Shown here: positions 26,533 through 35,721 of the stretch, piece by piece
How the letters are laid out: the number at the start of each line of letters is the position of its first letter
Position numbering within the stretch: the stretch's first letter is position 1
Assembly: GCF_030546805.1 (NCBI RefSeq)
Contig: NZ_JAUOPC010000001.1
Span: 270,081-334,080 of the forward strand
Length of the DNA: 64,000 bases
Origin: Cyclobacterium sp. 1_MG-2023
Lineage (GTDB): Bacteria; Bacteroidota; Bacteroidia; Cytophagales; Cyclobacteriaceae
Direction of reading: 5' to 3'
Translations under genes and position numbers: made by a program
The notes under the pieces: model-generated
What the model was told of the DNA's origin: nothing
Seen by the model: only the letters and a program-made list of their open reading frames with translations
The model's database searches: none

Positions 26533-27237
26533 ATGGAAAATATCATTTCATTGTCACATGTAACCAAAAAATTTGAAGTTGGAGATGGTTATTTCACAGC
26601 TTTAAATGATGTCTCATTAACCTTTAAATCCGGAGAATTCGCTGGCTTTGTAGGCCCCAGCGGTTCAGGGAAAACCACACTATTAAATATTATTGGTTCC
26701 TTGGATAGTCCCACCGATGGCAAAGCCATTGTTATGGGAAAAGACATTGCCAAACTCAGTCACAAGGCTTCGGCCAACCTACGGAACCTGCACATAGGCT
26801 TTATTTTTCAGGTTTTCAACCTCCTTCCTGTTTACACAGTTTTTGAGAATGTAGAATTTGCTTTACTTCTTCAAGATGTACCCAAGGAAACCAGAAAAAA
26901 AGAAGTTATGGAAGCTTTGGAATGGGTTGGTCTGGAAAAGATGGCCCATAAAAGACCTGACAAATTATCAGGAGGAGAAGGGCAAAGGGTGGCAATCGCC
27001 AGGGCCATGGTGAAAAAGCCTAAAATATTGCTGGCAGATGAACCAACAGCCAATCTGGATTCAGCCAATGCACATGCCATATTGAAAACCATGAAAAATT
27101 TGAACAAGGAATTGGGGACAACCTTTCTTTTCTCAACACATGACGAAAAAGTGATGACCTATCTTGATCGTACAGTATCCTTAAAGGATGGAAAGGTTGT
27201 TTCTGATGTATGGGATAACCAAAGTATTCAATCATGA
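26533..27237 (+). CDS. ABC transporter ATP-binding protein (LolD/MacB type)
   Basis: A 234-residue ATPase with all the motifs: Walker A GPSGSGKT (41-48), Q-loop Gln93, signature LSGGEGQ (145-151, with Glu-Gly inserted into the usual LSGGQ pattern), Walker B ILLADE (165-170) and the H-loop in FLFSTHDEKV. The class serves FtsX-fold permeases in lipoprotein release (LolCDE) and MacB-like export. It overlaps the following permease gene by 4 bp. It energises one or both kinds of permease subunit encoded downstream. Confidence 0.93.
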   Translation: MENIISLSHVTKKFEVGDGYFTALNDVSLTFKSGEFAGFVGPSGSGKTTLLNIIGSLDSPTDGKAIVMGKDIAKLSHKASANLRNLHIGFIFQVFNLLPVYTVFENVEFALLLQDVPKETRKKEVMEALEWVGLEKMAHKRPDKLSGGEGQRVAIARAMVKKPKILLADEPTANLDSANAHAILKTMKNLNKELGTTFLFSTHDEKVMTYLDRTVSLKDGKVVSDVWDNQSIQS

Positions 27238-28391
27238 AATTGGCCTTTATCCTTGCCTACAAAAACCTAATAGGGGCAGGTTTAAGAACCTGGCTGAACG
27301 TTGGTATTCTAGCCTTTACATTTATACTTATCCTTTTCTACAATGGCTTATTGGATGGTTGGAACCAACAGGCCAAGCTGGCTTCAATTGAATGGGAGTA
27401 TGGCTATGGCGAATTGCGTGCCGCCAATTATGATCCCTATGATCCTTTTTCCATACAAGATGGGCATCAATCTTACAAACCGGAAGACTTTAATATGTTA
27501 ACGCCCATTTTGATCCGACAGGCTTCCATTTATCCTCATGGAAGAATGCTGTCCATTTCTCTTAAAGGGATACCCCATGATCAAGAGCAGCTGAAATTGC
27601 CAACCACTTTTTTAAACCCCTCGCAAGGTGAAATTCCTGTAATCATTGGCAAAAGGATGGCTGCCGCCGCCAAATTAAAAGAAGGAGAAGAAGTACTGTT
27701 GCGCTGGAGAGATAAGCATGGAACCTTTGATGCCTTGCCTGTTACCATCGTTAAGATTTTTGATTCCGATGTGGGGAGTATAGATTCCGGTCAAATGTGG
27801 ATAGGCTTGGCTCAACTTCAAGAAATGACCGGCTTTAAAGCAGAAGCCACTTATTTTGTTGCCAATAAAAATTACAATCATCAAGAAAGAAAAGGCTGGA
27901 GTTTTATCCCACAAGAAACCTTGCTTGAGGATATAAACAAGCTTATTGCTTCCAAAAAGATTTCCGGATCGATAATGTATTTATTGCTATTGGCCATTGC
28001 CTTATTGGCCATTTTTGATACCCAGGTATTGTCTGTTTTTCGTAGACAGAAAGAGATAGGAACTTATATTGCCATGGGAATGACCAGATTACAAGTGGTA
28101 GGTTTGTTTACAGTAGAAGGCAATATGTACAGTCTTCTTGCCATGCTCCTTGGGGCTATAGTAGGAATACCTATGCTTAGTTTCTTGGCCGTGAAAGGCA
28201 TTTCATTTCCTGAAGTAACGCAAGGCATGGGGGTGACCATGGCCGAAAGAATATTCCCTGTTTTTAGCCTTCAGCTAATTGCAGGAACCATGTTATTGTT
28301 GATTATTTCTGCAACCATCGTTAGCTTTTTGCCTGCTAAAAAAATAGCAAATATGAATCCAGTTGAGGCCTTAAAAGGAAAGTTACAATGA
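27234..28391 (+). CDS. FtsX/LolE-type ABC permease, paralogue A
   Basis: A 385-residue permease of the MacB_PCD/FtsX type. A first helix (LNVGILAFTFILILFYNGLLDGW) is followed by a large periplasmic domain (about residues 45-245), then three C-terminal helices (IMYLLLLAIALLAIFDTQVLSVFRRQKEIGTYIAMG, a central pair and a last helix) ending AKKIANMNPVEALKGKLQ. It overlaps the ATPase and the next permease by 4 bp on each side, so all three are co-translated. A second gene of the same length, at 30493, is a close paralogue. Such permeases extract lipids or lipoproteins from the outer leaflet of the inner membrane or drive periplasmic partners. Confidence 0.92.
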   Translation: MKLAFILAYKNLIGAGLRTWLNVGILAFTFILILFYNGLLDGWNQQAKLASIEWEYGYGELRAANYDPYDPFSIQDGHQSYKPEDFNMLTPILIRQASIYPHGRMLSISLKGIPHDQEQLKLPTTFLNPSQGEIPVIIGKRMAAAAKLKEGEEVLLRWRDKHGTFDALPVTIVKIFDSDVGSIDSGQMWIGLAQLQEMTGFKAEATYFVANKNYNHQERKGWSFIPQETLLEDINKLIASKKISGSIMYLLLLAIALLAIFDTQVLSVFRRQKEIGTYIAMGMTRLQVVGLFTVEGNMYSLLAMLLGAIVGIPMLSFLAVKGISFPEVTQGMGVTMAERIFPVFSLQLIAGTMLLLIISATIVSFLPAKKIANMNPVEALKGKLQ

Positions 28392-29662
28392 TTAAATTTT
28401 TGTTTAAAGGAATTATTCGGGACAAGAGTAGGAGCATACTTCCAATTGTTGTCATTTCTCTTGGTGTATCGCTTACCATTGTATTGAGCGGTTTTCTCAG
28501 TGGTGCAATGACGGATATGGTAGATCAAAATGCAAGATTTGAAACCGGTCATGTGAAGGTTATGTCCAGGGCCTATGCTGAAAACAAAGAACAACTACCC
28601 AATGATTTGGCCTTGCTGGGAGTTGACAGTTTGATTTCCTATCTAAGGTCCAATTATCCGGATTTACAATGGGTGGAAAGAATTCGCTTTGGAGGCCTGC
28701 TGGACGCTCCGGATGCCGATGGTGAATCAAAAGGCCAGGGACCTGCCGCCGGCATAGCCATCAATTTACTGGATGCTTCCAGTGGAGAAGTAGAGCGAAT
28801 GAATATTGAAAGGGCCATCGTTTCAGGAGCTTTGCCTGATTATGCCAATGAAGCACTTATTGGGGATGAATTTGCGAAAAAACTAAAGCTTAACATAGGA
28901 GATGAGGTTACTTATTTTGGTACTACCATGAATGGCAGCATGACTTTTCAGAATTTCACCATCAGTGGTACCATTCGGTTTGGCATTGCAGCCATGGATA
29001 AAGGAGCCATTTTGCTTGACATTTCAGCGGCTCGACAAATGCTGGACATGCAGAATGGAGCTGGGGAAATACTTGGCTTTTTTCACAATGGTGTTTATAA
29101 TGATAAAGCTGCTTTGGCCATGGAGAACTCCTTTAACAATCAATTAAAGAGCAATCCGGATGAGTATGCGCCCCAGATGTTTACCCTTCGCTCACAAAAT
29201 AATTTGGGAGATTTGCTGGATTATGCCAATAGCATGTCGGCCATTTTTGTGTTAATTTTTGTAGGAGCCATGTCTGTGGTTTTGTGGAATACAGGTTTGA
29301 TAGGAGGGCTTAGACGTTATCAGGAGTTTGGAATTCGACTGGCTTTAGGGGAGTCTAAAGGCAAAATCTATCGTTCATTGGTAATGGAGGCTACCCTTAT
29401 TGGAATGATTGGTTCTTTGATTGGTACAGGTATTGGCTTAGTAGGTGCTTTTTATTTGCAAAATTATGGAATCAACATTGCAGGGATGGTGGATAACTCT
29501 TCCATGATGATGCCTACGGTAATGCGTGCCAAGGTAACCCCTAATCTCTATTATATTGGTTTTATTCCGGGGGTATTTGCCATGGTTTTTGGAAATATGC
29601 TTTCAGGTATAGGAATATATAAAAGAGAAACAGCCAGTTTATTCAATGAGTTGGAAGTGTAA
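28388..29662 (+). CDS. FtsX/LolE-type ABC permease, distinct subunit
   Basis: A 424-residue permease with the same fold: helix 1 at ILPIVVISLGVSLTIVLSGFL, a periplasmic domain containing GDEVTYFGTTMNGSMTFQNFTISG, then three helices (AIFVLIFVGAMSVVLWNTGLIGGLRRYQEFGIRLALG, LIGMIGSLIGTGIGLVGAFYL, YYIGFIPGVFAMVFGNMLSGIGIY). It is clearly different from the two paralogues and so is the natural heterodimer partner, as LolC is to LolE. It follows paralogue A with a 4-bp overlap and precedes the LolA-like gene by 18 bp. Confidence 0.9.
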   Translation: MIKFLFKGIIRDKSRSILPIVVISLGVSLTIVLSGFLSGAMTDMVDQNARFETGHVKVMSRAYAENKEQLPNDLALLGVDSLISYLRSNYPDLQWVERIRFGGLLDAPDADGESKGQGPAAGIAINLLDASSGEVERMNIERAIVSGALPDYANEALIGDEFAKKLKLNIGDEVTYFGTTMNGSMTFQNFTISGTIRFGIAAMDKGAILLDISAARQMLDMQNGAGEILGFFHNGVYNDKAALAMENSFNNQLKSNPDEYAPQMFTLRSQNNLGDLLDYANSMSAIFVLIFVGAMSVVLWNTGLIGGLRRYQEFGIRLALGESKGKIYRSLVMEATLIGMIGSLIGTGIGLVGAFYLQNYGINIAGMVDNSSMMMPTVMRAKVTPNLYYIGFIPGVFAMVFGNMLSGIGIYKRETASLFNELEV

Positions 29663-29710
29663 TATCAAGATTATTAATCTATGAATACAGCAAGAAATTT
29701 TACAGGAAAA

Positions 29711-30448
29711 ATGAAAAAAATCATCCTTTTATTCAGTTTTTTATTTTTGGGGATAATGTCCGGGCAGGCCCAGGATGCACAGATCATCCTTGACAAGGTG
29801 GATAAAAACATGGTTTCGAAAACAGAAATAACAGAATCAGAGATGATCATAAGAGGAAAAAGAAATGTCCAAACCATAGGTTCAAAATCCTATACCGAAG
29901 GCAACAAAAAATCTTTTACAGAATACCTTTACCCGGAACGGGAGAGAGGAACAAAGATGTTAAAACTGGAAGACCGTCTATGGATCTATTCCCCATCCAC
30001 AGACAGGACCATACAGCTGTCAGGTCATATGCTTCGGCAATCTGTTATGGGTTCCGATTTGTCTTATGAAGACATGATGGAAGATCGAAAACTGAAGGAA
30101 ATATATGATGCAATCATTTTAGGAGAAGAAACCATTGATGAAAGGAAAACTTGGATTTTGGAATTAACTGCTTCGGTAGAAAATGTAAGTTATCACAAGC
30201 GTAAGATATGGGTAGATCAGGAACGATTTATTCCGCTTAAAGAAGAATTGTTTGCCAAAAGTGGGCAACTCCTAAAAAAAACAACATTGTCTGACATTTC
30301 ACAGATTGACGGTCGGTGGTATCCAAAAAAAATCAACTTTAAGGATGTATTAAAATCAGGCAATGGAACAGATTTTATTATTAAGAAAATTCAATTCAAT
30401 CCAGCCATCCCTGCGTATATTTTCACCAAAGCATCCTTAAAAAAATAA
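29711..30448 (+). CDS. Outer-membrane lipoprotein-sorting (LolA-like) protein
   Basis: A 245-residue secreted protein. After the signal peptide (LFLGIMSGQAQ) comes the LolA-like beta-half-barrel pattern: a DAQIILDKVDKNMVSKTEITESEMII opening, RERGTKMLKLEDRLWIYSPSTDRTIQLSGHMLRQSVMGSDLSYEDMM, and a WVDQERFIPLKEELF segment. These mark the pfam 'outer membrane lipoprotein-sorting protein' group, which binds hydrophobic cargo in the periplasm. I chose the ATG at 29711, which gives a short MKK signal peptide; an in-frame ATG at 29681 would add ten residues. The gene lies between the permease genes, so it probably ferries the substrate from the ABC complex to the outer-membrane barrel. Confidence 0.88.
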   Translation: MKKIILLFSFLFLGIMSGQAQDAQIILDKVDKNMVSKTEITESEMIIRGKRNVQTIGSKSYTEGNKKSFTEYLYPERERGTKMLKLEDRLWIYSPSTDRTIQLSGHMLRQSVMGSDLSYEDMMEDRKLKEIYDAIILGEETIDERKTWILELTASVENVSYHKRKIWVDQERFIPLKEELFAKSGQLLKKTTLSDISQIDGRWYPKKINFKDVLKSGNGTDFIIKKIQFNPAIPAYIFTKASLKK

Positions 30449-30492
30449 CCGAATAAATTAACCGAAAATTTCAATAGTCAATTGAATTGCCC

Positions 30493-31650
30493 ATGAAATT
30501 ATCCTTTCAACTTGCCTTTAGAAACCTTATTGGTGCCGGGTTAAGAACTTGGCTTATCGTGGGAATTTTGACTTTTACTTTTTTGGTTATACTTTTCTAC
30601 AATGGATTATTGGATGGCTGGAACCTACAGGCCAAGAGAGATGCAATCAATTGGGAATTTGGTTACGGTCAATTTCAACACAAGGATTATGATCCATACG
30701 ATCCTTTTAGTTTGCAAAATGCTCATGGTGTATTTGATGCAAGAAATGCACAAGGTTTAACTCCTCTATTGATGCGGCCGGCATCAATATTTCCCAATGG
30801 TAGAATGCTGTCCGTTACTTTAAAAGGTTTACCTAAAAATCAACGACAGTTAAAAATTCCTGTAGATCGATTGGATAAACAAGAGGGGGCCATACCTGTG
30901 GCCATAGGTAAAAGAATGGCAAAAACAGCCAAACTTTCCTTAGGAGATGAAATAAGCTTACGTTGGCGGGATAAAAATGGCACATTCGATGCAGAAAATG
31001 TGAAGGTGGCTGCCATTTTTAATACAACCATAAGTACAGTGGATCAAGGTCAAATTTGGATGCGTTTGGAGGACCTATGGAGGATAACCGGAATGAACAA
31101 TGAAGCGACCATTATGATTGCTGATCAGCCTATGCCTGATACCAGTTTTAAAGATTGGAATTATGTAAATCAGGAAAAGCTTTTACAGAACATTAACAAT
31201 GTCATTGAAATAGAAAGAGCCAGTGCAAGGATTATTTATTTTATATTATTGGCCATCGCCTTATTGGCTATTTTTGATACTCAGGTATTGTCCGTATTTC
31301 GAAGACAAAAGGAAATAGGCACCTATATCGCTTTGGGAATGACAAAGAATGAAGTTACAGGACTTTTTACCCTCGAAGGCAGCATGTACAGTTTATTCTC
31401 CATGTTTTTGGGTACACTAATTGGAGTGCCTTTATTTGGCTATTTGTCCCAAAAAGGAATTTCTTTCGGCGCATTTACCGCGGATATGGGCATAGGGATG
31501 GGAGATAGAATTTATCCATCTTTTAGTCCTTCACTTTTGGTTTCTTCAGCCCTCATAGTAATAATTTCTGCCACTATAGTAAGTTTTATTCCTGCCCGTA
31601 AGATTGTTACCATGAATCCTATAGATGCTTTGAAAGGGAAACTTCAATAA
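30493..31650 (+). CDS. FtsX/LolE-type ABC permease, paralogue B
   Basis: A 385-residue permease, the same length as the gene at 27234 and alignable with it from end to end (shared NLIGAGLRTWL, LFYNGLLDGWN, YDPYDPFS, IGKRMA, IFDTQVLSVFRRQKEIGTYIA and MNPxxALKGKLQ). This is a gene duplication inside one operon. The periplasmic domains differ most, mainly around residues 75-100 and 205-230, so the two may recognise different cargo or partners. I chose the ATG at 30493; a TTG 6 bp upstream is possible. It is the last exporter gene, 44 bp after the LolA-like gene. Confidence 0.92.
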   Translation: MKLSFQLAFRNLIGAGLRTWLIVGILTFTFLVILFYNGLLDGWNLQAKRDAINWEFGYGQFQHKDYDPYDPFSLQNAHGVFDARNAQGLTPLLMRPASIFPNGRMLSVTLKGLPKNQRQLKIPVDRLDKQEGAIPVAIGKRMAKTAKLSLGDEISLRWRDKNGTFDAENVKVAAIFNTTISTVDQGQIWMRLEDLWRITGMNNEATIMIADQPMPDTSFKDWNYVNQEKLLQNINNVIEIERASARIIYFILLAIALLAIFDTQVLSVFRRQKEIGTYIALGMTKNEVTGLFTLEGSMYSLFSMFLGTLIGVPLFGYLSQKGISFGAFTADMGIGMGDRIYPSFSPSLLVSSALIVIISATIVSFIPARKIVTMNPIDALKGKLQ

Positions 31651-31698
31651 ATATTTTGATTAACTTTAATACAATATCTTTAGCCCTAAAAAAAACCA

Positions 31699-32833
31699 AT
31701 GATCAGCTCCCTTCAATTCCAAATTGCTTTTTTATTTTTGGTATTTAGTTCAAGCCTCCTTTATGCACAAGTACCATTGCCTTCAGAAGCCCTGCTGATC
31801 TGGCAGAATGAGGAGCAAGAGGCAGTGTTTCATTATGATCTGCATGAATTTGATGGAGAAAAATAAAATCAAACGAAGAATAGAATTATACCAATTCCTG
31901 ATTATAATATTTTCAATCCTACAAAGCTTGACAAAGACCAATGGGTTAAAAGCAGCAAAAGATGCAGGTTGTAAAATTGCCATACTTACGGCCACCCATG
32001 AAACCCGTTTTGCTTTGTACCAAAGTGATGTTAATGCTTATTCTCTAATAGCAGTAAAATGGCAAAGGTGACCTTTTCAGGGATTTTGTGGCGTTCTGTA
32101 TAAAATTTGGTGTTTTATCGGGGATCTATATTGGTATTGGATGGAATTCTTTTTACGGGGCGCATGATTTTAAATTAAACGGAACAAATCAATCTGCAAA
32201 AGAAAGGCAAGCCCATTATAATGTATGTAGGAAGGGATCGTTGAAGAACCAATATCGCGGTATGGTGAATTGGCCATTGTTTGGTTTGAAGGAGGAGCAC
32301 ACGGACCTGAACAAAGAGGACCTGATGTTTTGTCTATTTTTGACAAATACCAACCCAATGGCCTATTTTACCACAATCTGCAAAGGGCTAATATTCGTTG
32401 GGGTGGAAGCGAAAGTGAGAAAGTTCCTTATCCTTGTAGGGTAACTCCTGACCCTGAAGGTTTACTTCCGGAACTGGACGTTAAAAGATTGAAGGAATGG
32501 GGCAAAGAAATAAAGAAACGATTTTCGAACCCCATTGCAAAATCGTCTGGTTCGGGAAATATTTTTAGTTTAACTTTGCCTTCCAAGGCCACTATTGACC
32601 ATGTTGTAATCATGGAAAATATTCGTCATGGCGAAAGGATACGGTCTTTTAGCCTTAAAGGAAAGCTTGATAGTAATTGGGTGAATATATTTAATGGAAT
32701 TGAAATAGGTCATAAATTAATTGTACCATTTTCTCCTGAAAATAATACGGAAATAAAACTTGAAATAGACCATTCCAAGGGTGATGTCCAAGTTTTAAGT
32801 TTTGAAGTTTATAACTCGAAAAAGCGACTTTAA
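31699..32833 (+). pseudogene. Decayed GH29 alpha-L-fucosidase
   Basis: Pieces of one GH29 alpha-L-fucosidase follow in order across three frames. First is a signal peptide and start (LLYAQVPLPSEALLIWQNEEQEAVFHYDLHEFDGEK), stopped by TAA at 31864-31866; the same frame goes on with PIPDYNIFNP. An extra A in an A-run at 31948-31951 shifts the frame into AAKDAGCKIAILTATHETRFALYQSDVN. Further shifts lie near 32070 and 32225. The nucleophile motif WFDGG reads WFEGG (Glu codon 32288-32290). At about 32437-32441 VPYPC runs straight into RVTPDPEGLLPELDVKRLKEWG, so about 100 family residues are deleted. The C-terminal beta domain remains open to TAA at 32833. At least five independent lesions make this a true pseudogene and not a sequencing slip. 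Confidence 0.9.
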
Positions 32834-32927
32834 TTTTAAATAACCTTATTTACTTGTTGAGCGTTTGTTTGAAGTAAGAAGAGGTCAATAGATTTATTAC
32901 AGATCGGAAGAAAAATTTATTTAATCA

Positions 32928-34634
32928 ATGAAAAGCTTAAGGTCATGGATAATCCTATTAATCAATTCTTTGGTTTTTTTGGTTGTAGTTACCCTTTCAA
33001 TTTTTTCCTACAAAGAGTTTAAAAACGCCCTTGATGAAAGGGTTTTACTTCAACTTTCCTCCATCAAAAAACTGAAACGAATTCAACTCGAAGCTTTTTT
33101 ACAAGCAGAAATGGAAGAATTTGAAAAACAACTGAGCCTAGGATCAGCCGATTCCATTTCAGATCCCTACAGTTTAATTGCTGAAGAGGTGGATATTCAA
33201 TGTTTGCAAGACAAATTAAACTTAATTCCAAATGGAGAAAGTTTTTTTGATATTACCTCATGTGCAAGAAGAGGCGTCGTAAAACTCGCCATGATCAAAA
33301 AGGAAGGTAATAAAATACAACAGATTCAGTGCATTAATTCTGATGCTATCCAGGATATTTTGATGGAGCGTACAGGAATGGGGGAAAGTGGTGAAACCTA
33401 TTTGGTGGGTAGAGATTTCCGCATGCGCTCTCTTTCTAGATTTATGCCTGATACACCTCCAGGTCAAATTAAAGCATCGACTTTGGGAGCGAAACATGCC
33501 TTGCAGGGCATCAACGGTTTTGGCATCATCGATGATTATCGAGGGATTTCTGTCTACAGTTCTTACCATAAATTGGATATAGGCAATCTAGATTGGGCGA
33601 TATTGTCTGAAATTGATGTAAAAGAAGTAACAGCTCCACTGTTGATAATGAGAAATAAGTTATTCCTTATTTCATTTTTGGTACTGCTTTTCGCTTTGAC
33701 ATTTTCATTTTTAATTACGGTTGTATTGTCAAAACCTCTATTAAAGATGCGGCTATTCCTCAACTTTATGACACGCGGGAATTATGATTTTAATATTGAA
33801 AATGACTACCAGACCAAGGAAATAAAGGAAATGTTTGTGGCATTAAAAAAGCTTCAAAAATCTATAAGAGAGGCCATTTATTTTTCTACGGAAATTGGAA
33901 ACATGAACATGAAAGCCAAGTATCAGCTTTCAGGGGAAGGTGATGTATTGGGTAAATCCTTAATGGTAATGCAGAAGAAATTAATGGAATATGAAAATGC
34001 AGAAAAGATAAGTCGATTAATGGCTAAAAAGTCTTTAATTGAAGGACAGGAAAACGAACGTAAACGTTTGTCCAAGGATTTGCATGATGGTGTAGGCCCT
34101 TTACTTACTAGTCTTAAATTAATGGTGCAAACCTCTGAACTTTCTTCCTGTGATAAAAAGAAAATCAATACTGTAGTGGATGGCACCATCGATGAAATCC
34201 GTAGGATGACCTATAATTTGATGCCATCCGTATTGGTGGATTTTGGGGTAGGTAGAGCTTTGGCTAGTTTTATTGAAAGAATGAAAAAATCCAGTGGAAT
34301 CGAAATTATTTATGATGACGCCACCAAAGGAAAGGCCGGCAAGTTGAGCATGGATCTGGATATTTGTATTTTTAGGGTAAGCCAGGAACTAATCAACAAT
34401 ACCTTGAAACACGCCAATGCGAATAGAATAACCATTTCTTTGACAGAATTTAATGATAAAATTTCATTGTATTATCTTGATGATGGAAAAGGCTTTGATC
34501 CCAATAAAATTAAATATGGGGCTGGTTTAAGAAATATTAGGGAGAGGGTAGAAATTTTTAATGGTTACCTTAGTATTCGTTCTGACCAGTACGGAACTGA
34601 AGTGGAAGTTGAAATACCTTTGAAAGATGGATAA
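32928..34634 (+). CDS. Sensor histidine kinase, NarX/DegS type with periplasmic Cache-like domain
   Basis: A 568-residue membrane sensor. Helix 1 (about residues 8-26) and helix 2 (about 240-262, LFLISFLVLLFALTFSFLITVVL) flank a periplasmic domain of about 210 residues; its GESGETYLVGRDFRMRSLSRF and WAILSEIDVKEVTAPL segments are typical of a double-Cache sensor. A HAMP-like linker (265-320) and a HisKA_3 dimerisation domain follow, with His386 in KDLHDGVGPLLTSLK. The C-terminal HATPase_c domain has N- and G-boxes (ELINNTLKHANA, DDGKGFD, GLRNIRERV). Its last 8 bp overlap the response regulator gene, so the pair is co-translated. The stimulus is unknown. Confidence 0.93.
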   Translation: MKSLRSWIILLINSLVFLVVVTLSIFSYKEFKNALDERVLLQLSSIKKLKRIQLEAFLQAEMEEFEKQLSLGSADSISDPYSLIAEEVDIQCLQDKLNLIPNGESFFDITSCARRGVVKLAMIKKEGNKIQQIQCINSDAIQDILMERTGMGESGETYLVGRDFRMRSLSRFMPDTPPGQIKASTLGAKHALQGINGFGIIDDYRGISVYSSYHKLDIGNLDWAILSEIDVKEVTAPLLIMRNKLFLISFLVLLFALTFSFLITVVLSKPLLKMRLFLNFMTRGNYDFNIENDYQTKEIKEMFVALKKLQKSIREAIYFSTEIGNMNMKAKYQLSGEGDVLGKSLMVMQKKLMEYENAEKISRLMAKKSLIEGQENERKRLSKDLHDGVGPLLTSLKLMVQTSELSSCDKKKINTVVDGTIDEIRRMTYNLMPSVLVDFGVGRALASFIERMKKSSGIEIIYDDATKGKAGKLSMDLDICIFRVSQELINNTLKHANANRITISLTEFNDKISLYYLDDGKGFDPNKIKYGAGLRNIRERVEIFNGYLSIRSDQYGTEVEVEIPLKDG

Positions 34635-35259
34635 ATACAAAATTGCAATCGTTGATGATCACCAATTGTTTCGTGATGGAATAGATTCGCTTTTGTCAAA
34701 GCAGGAAGATTTTGAGGTGGTAATAAGTTCTGAAAATGGTAAAGATTTTTTTAAAAAACTAAAAAAAGGTGTTCAACCGGACTTACTATTGCTTGATTTG
34801 ACAATGCCTGAAATGAACGGATTTGAGGTGCTAGTCAAATTGAAAAAAAAATATCCAAGCATCAAGGCAATCGCTATTTCTATGCATGATGATGGTAACT
34901 ATATCATGCAATCTATTAGGGGAGGTGCTTATGGGTACCTATTAAAAAATACCGATGAGGAGGAGTTACTTCTTGCAATCGATACTGTTCTTAAAGGAAA
35001 CAAATACTTTAATCAGGATATTTCCCAGCGGATGATCAATATCATGTCTCTGGAAGGGGTAAGTCCTAAAAAGCTGTCTCCCAAGGAAATGGAGATTTTA
35101 AAATTGATTGCAGATGGTCAAACCACAAAAGAAATTGCTCAAAAGCTATTTATTAGTACTAGGACAGTTGAGACCCATAGAAACAATATGATGAAAAAGC
35201 TGGATGTAAAAAACACTCCTGAACTTATTAATAAAGCCGCTCAATTGAATTTACTATAA
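34627..35259 (+). CDS. NarL/FixJ-family response regulator
   Basis: A 210-residue two-domain regulator. The receiver (1-120) has the acidic pair Asp10/Asp11, phospho-acceptor Asp57 in LLLLDLTMPEMNG, and the conserved Lys in YLLKNTDEEE. The LuxR/GerE DNA-binding domain (145-205) reads LSPKEMEILKLIADGQTTKEIAQKLFISTRTVETHRNNMMKKL. It overlaps the kinase gene by 8 bp and is surely its partner. The small secreted repeat protein gene begins 139 bp downstream after two inverted repeats and may be a target. Confidence 0.95.
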   Translation: MDKYKIAIVDDHQLFRDGIDSLLSKQEDFEVVISSENGKDFFKKLKKGVQPDLLLLDLTMPEMNGFEVLVKLKKKYPSIKAIAISMHDDGNYIMQSIRGGAYGYLLKNTDEEELLLAIDTVLKGNKYFNQDISQRMINIMSLEGVSPKKLSPKEMEILKLIADGQTTKEIAQKLFISTRTVETHRNNMMKKLDVKNTPELINKAAQLNLL

Positions 35260-35277
35260 AATATCCTACGTATTTAT

Positions 35278-35344
35278 ACGGATGTTTCTTATCCGTTATT
35301 CATCTGACTATAATTTACCGATTTTCTTAGAGTATCTCCGGAGA
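35278..35344. promoter_or_regulatory. Two inverted repeats upstream of the GPxAKN repeat protein gene
   Basis: ACGGAT (35278-35283) pairs with ATCCGT (35291-35296) across 7 bp, and TCTCCGGAGA (35335-35344) is a perfect 10-bp palindrome. They lie between the response regulator stop and the small secreted protein ATG at 35399. NarL-type regulators bind inverted heptamers, so these are candidate sites, without direct proof. Confidence 0.35.
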
Positions 35345-35398
35345 CTGTTTAGCGTTAATTTTACTATAAATAAGACACTAACAAAAAACGGTTTTCCT

Positions 35399-35698
35399 AT
35401 GAAAAGTTTAATATTTGCATTCGCTTTTTTAACCATAGCATCAGTTGGATTTGCACAAAACAAAAGTGATTTAAAAGGTCCAGCTGCGAAGAATTATAAG
35501 CCTTGGCAACAAGAGGATAAAGCTCCTGCAATAAAGGTTTATACTTTAGAAACTGCAACCAAACTACAAGGACCATCCGCGAAAAATAAAAAATCTTGGG
35601 AAATTGAAACCAAAAATTATCAAGAAACAGCCTTGGTTTCAACCAGACCAAAAGTAACCGGACCTAAAGCAAAAAATGCCAAAGTTTGGAGCAACTAA
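35399..35698 (+). CDS. Small secreted protein with three GPxAKNxKxW repeats
   Basis: A 99-residue protein. The signal peptide MKSLIFAFAFLTIASVGFAQ (1-20) is followed by a basic, soluble mature part. Three copies of one motif stand about 30 residues apart: GPAAKNYKPW (27-36), GPSAKNKKSW (58-67) and GPKAKNAKVW (88-97). The spacers are unlike each other. I know no family for this. An in-frame upstream start would add a non-signal-like extension, so I chose the ATG at 35399 by the signal peptide. It stands alone after the two-component pair and ends in a strong terminator. A cell-envelope binding or structural role is only a guess. Confidence 0.85.
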   Translation: MKSLIFAFAFLTIASVGFAQNKSDLKGPAAKNYKPWQQEDKAPAIKVYTLETATKLQGPSAKNKKSWEIETKNYQETALVSTRPKVTGPKAKNAKVWSN

Positions 35699-35721
35699 AA
35701 ATACACCAAGCAACTTACATT

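Noticed and set aside
31808-32444. Separate small genes in the stretch after the ABC permease
   Set aside because: The frames are pieces of one GH29 fucosidase read in shifting frames, so they are not independent genes.
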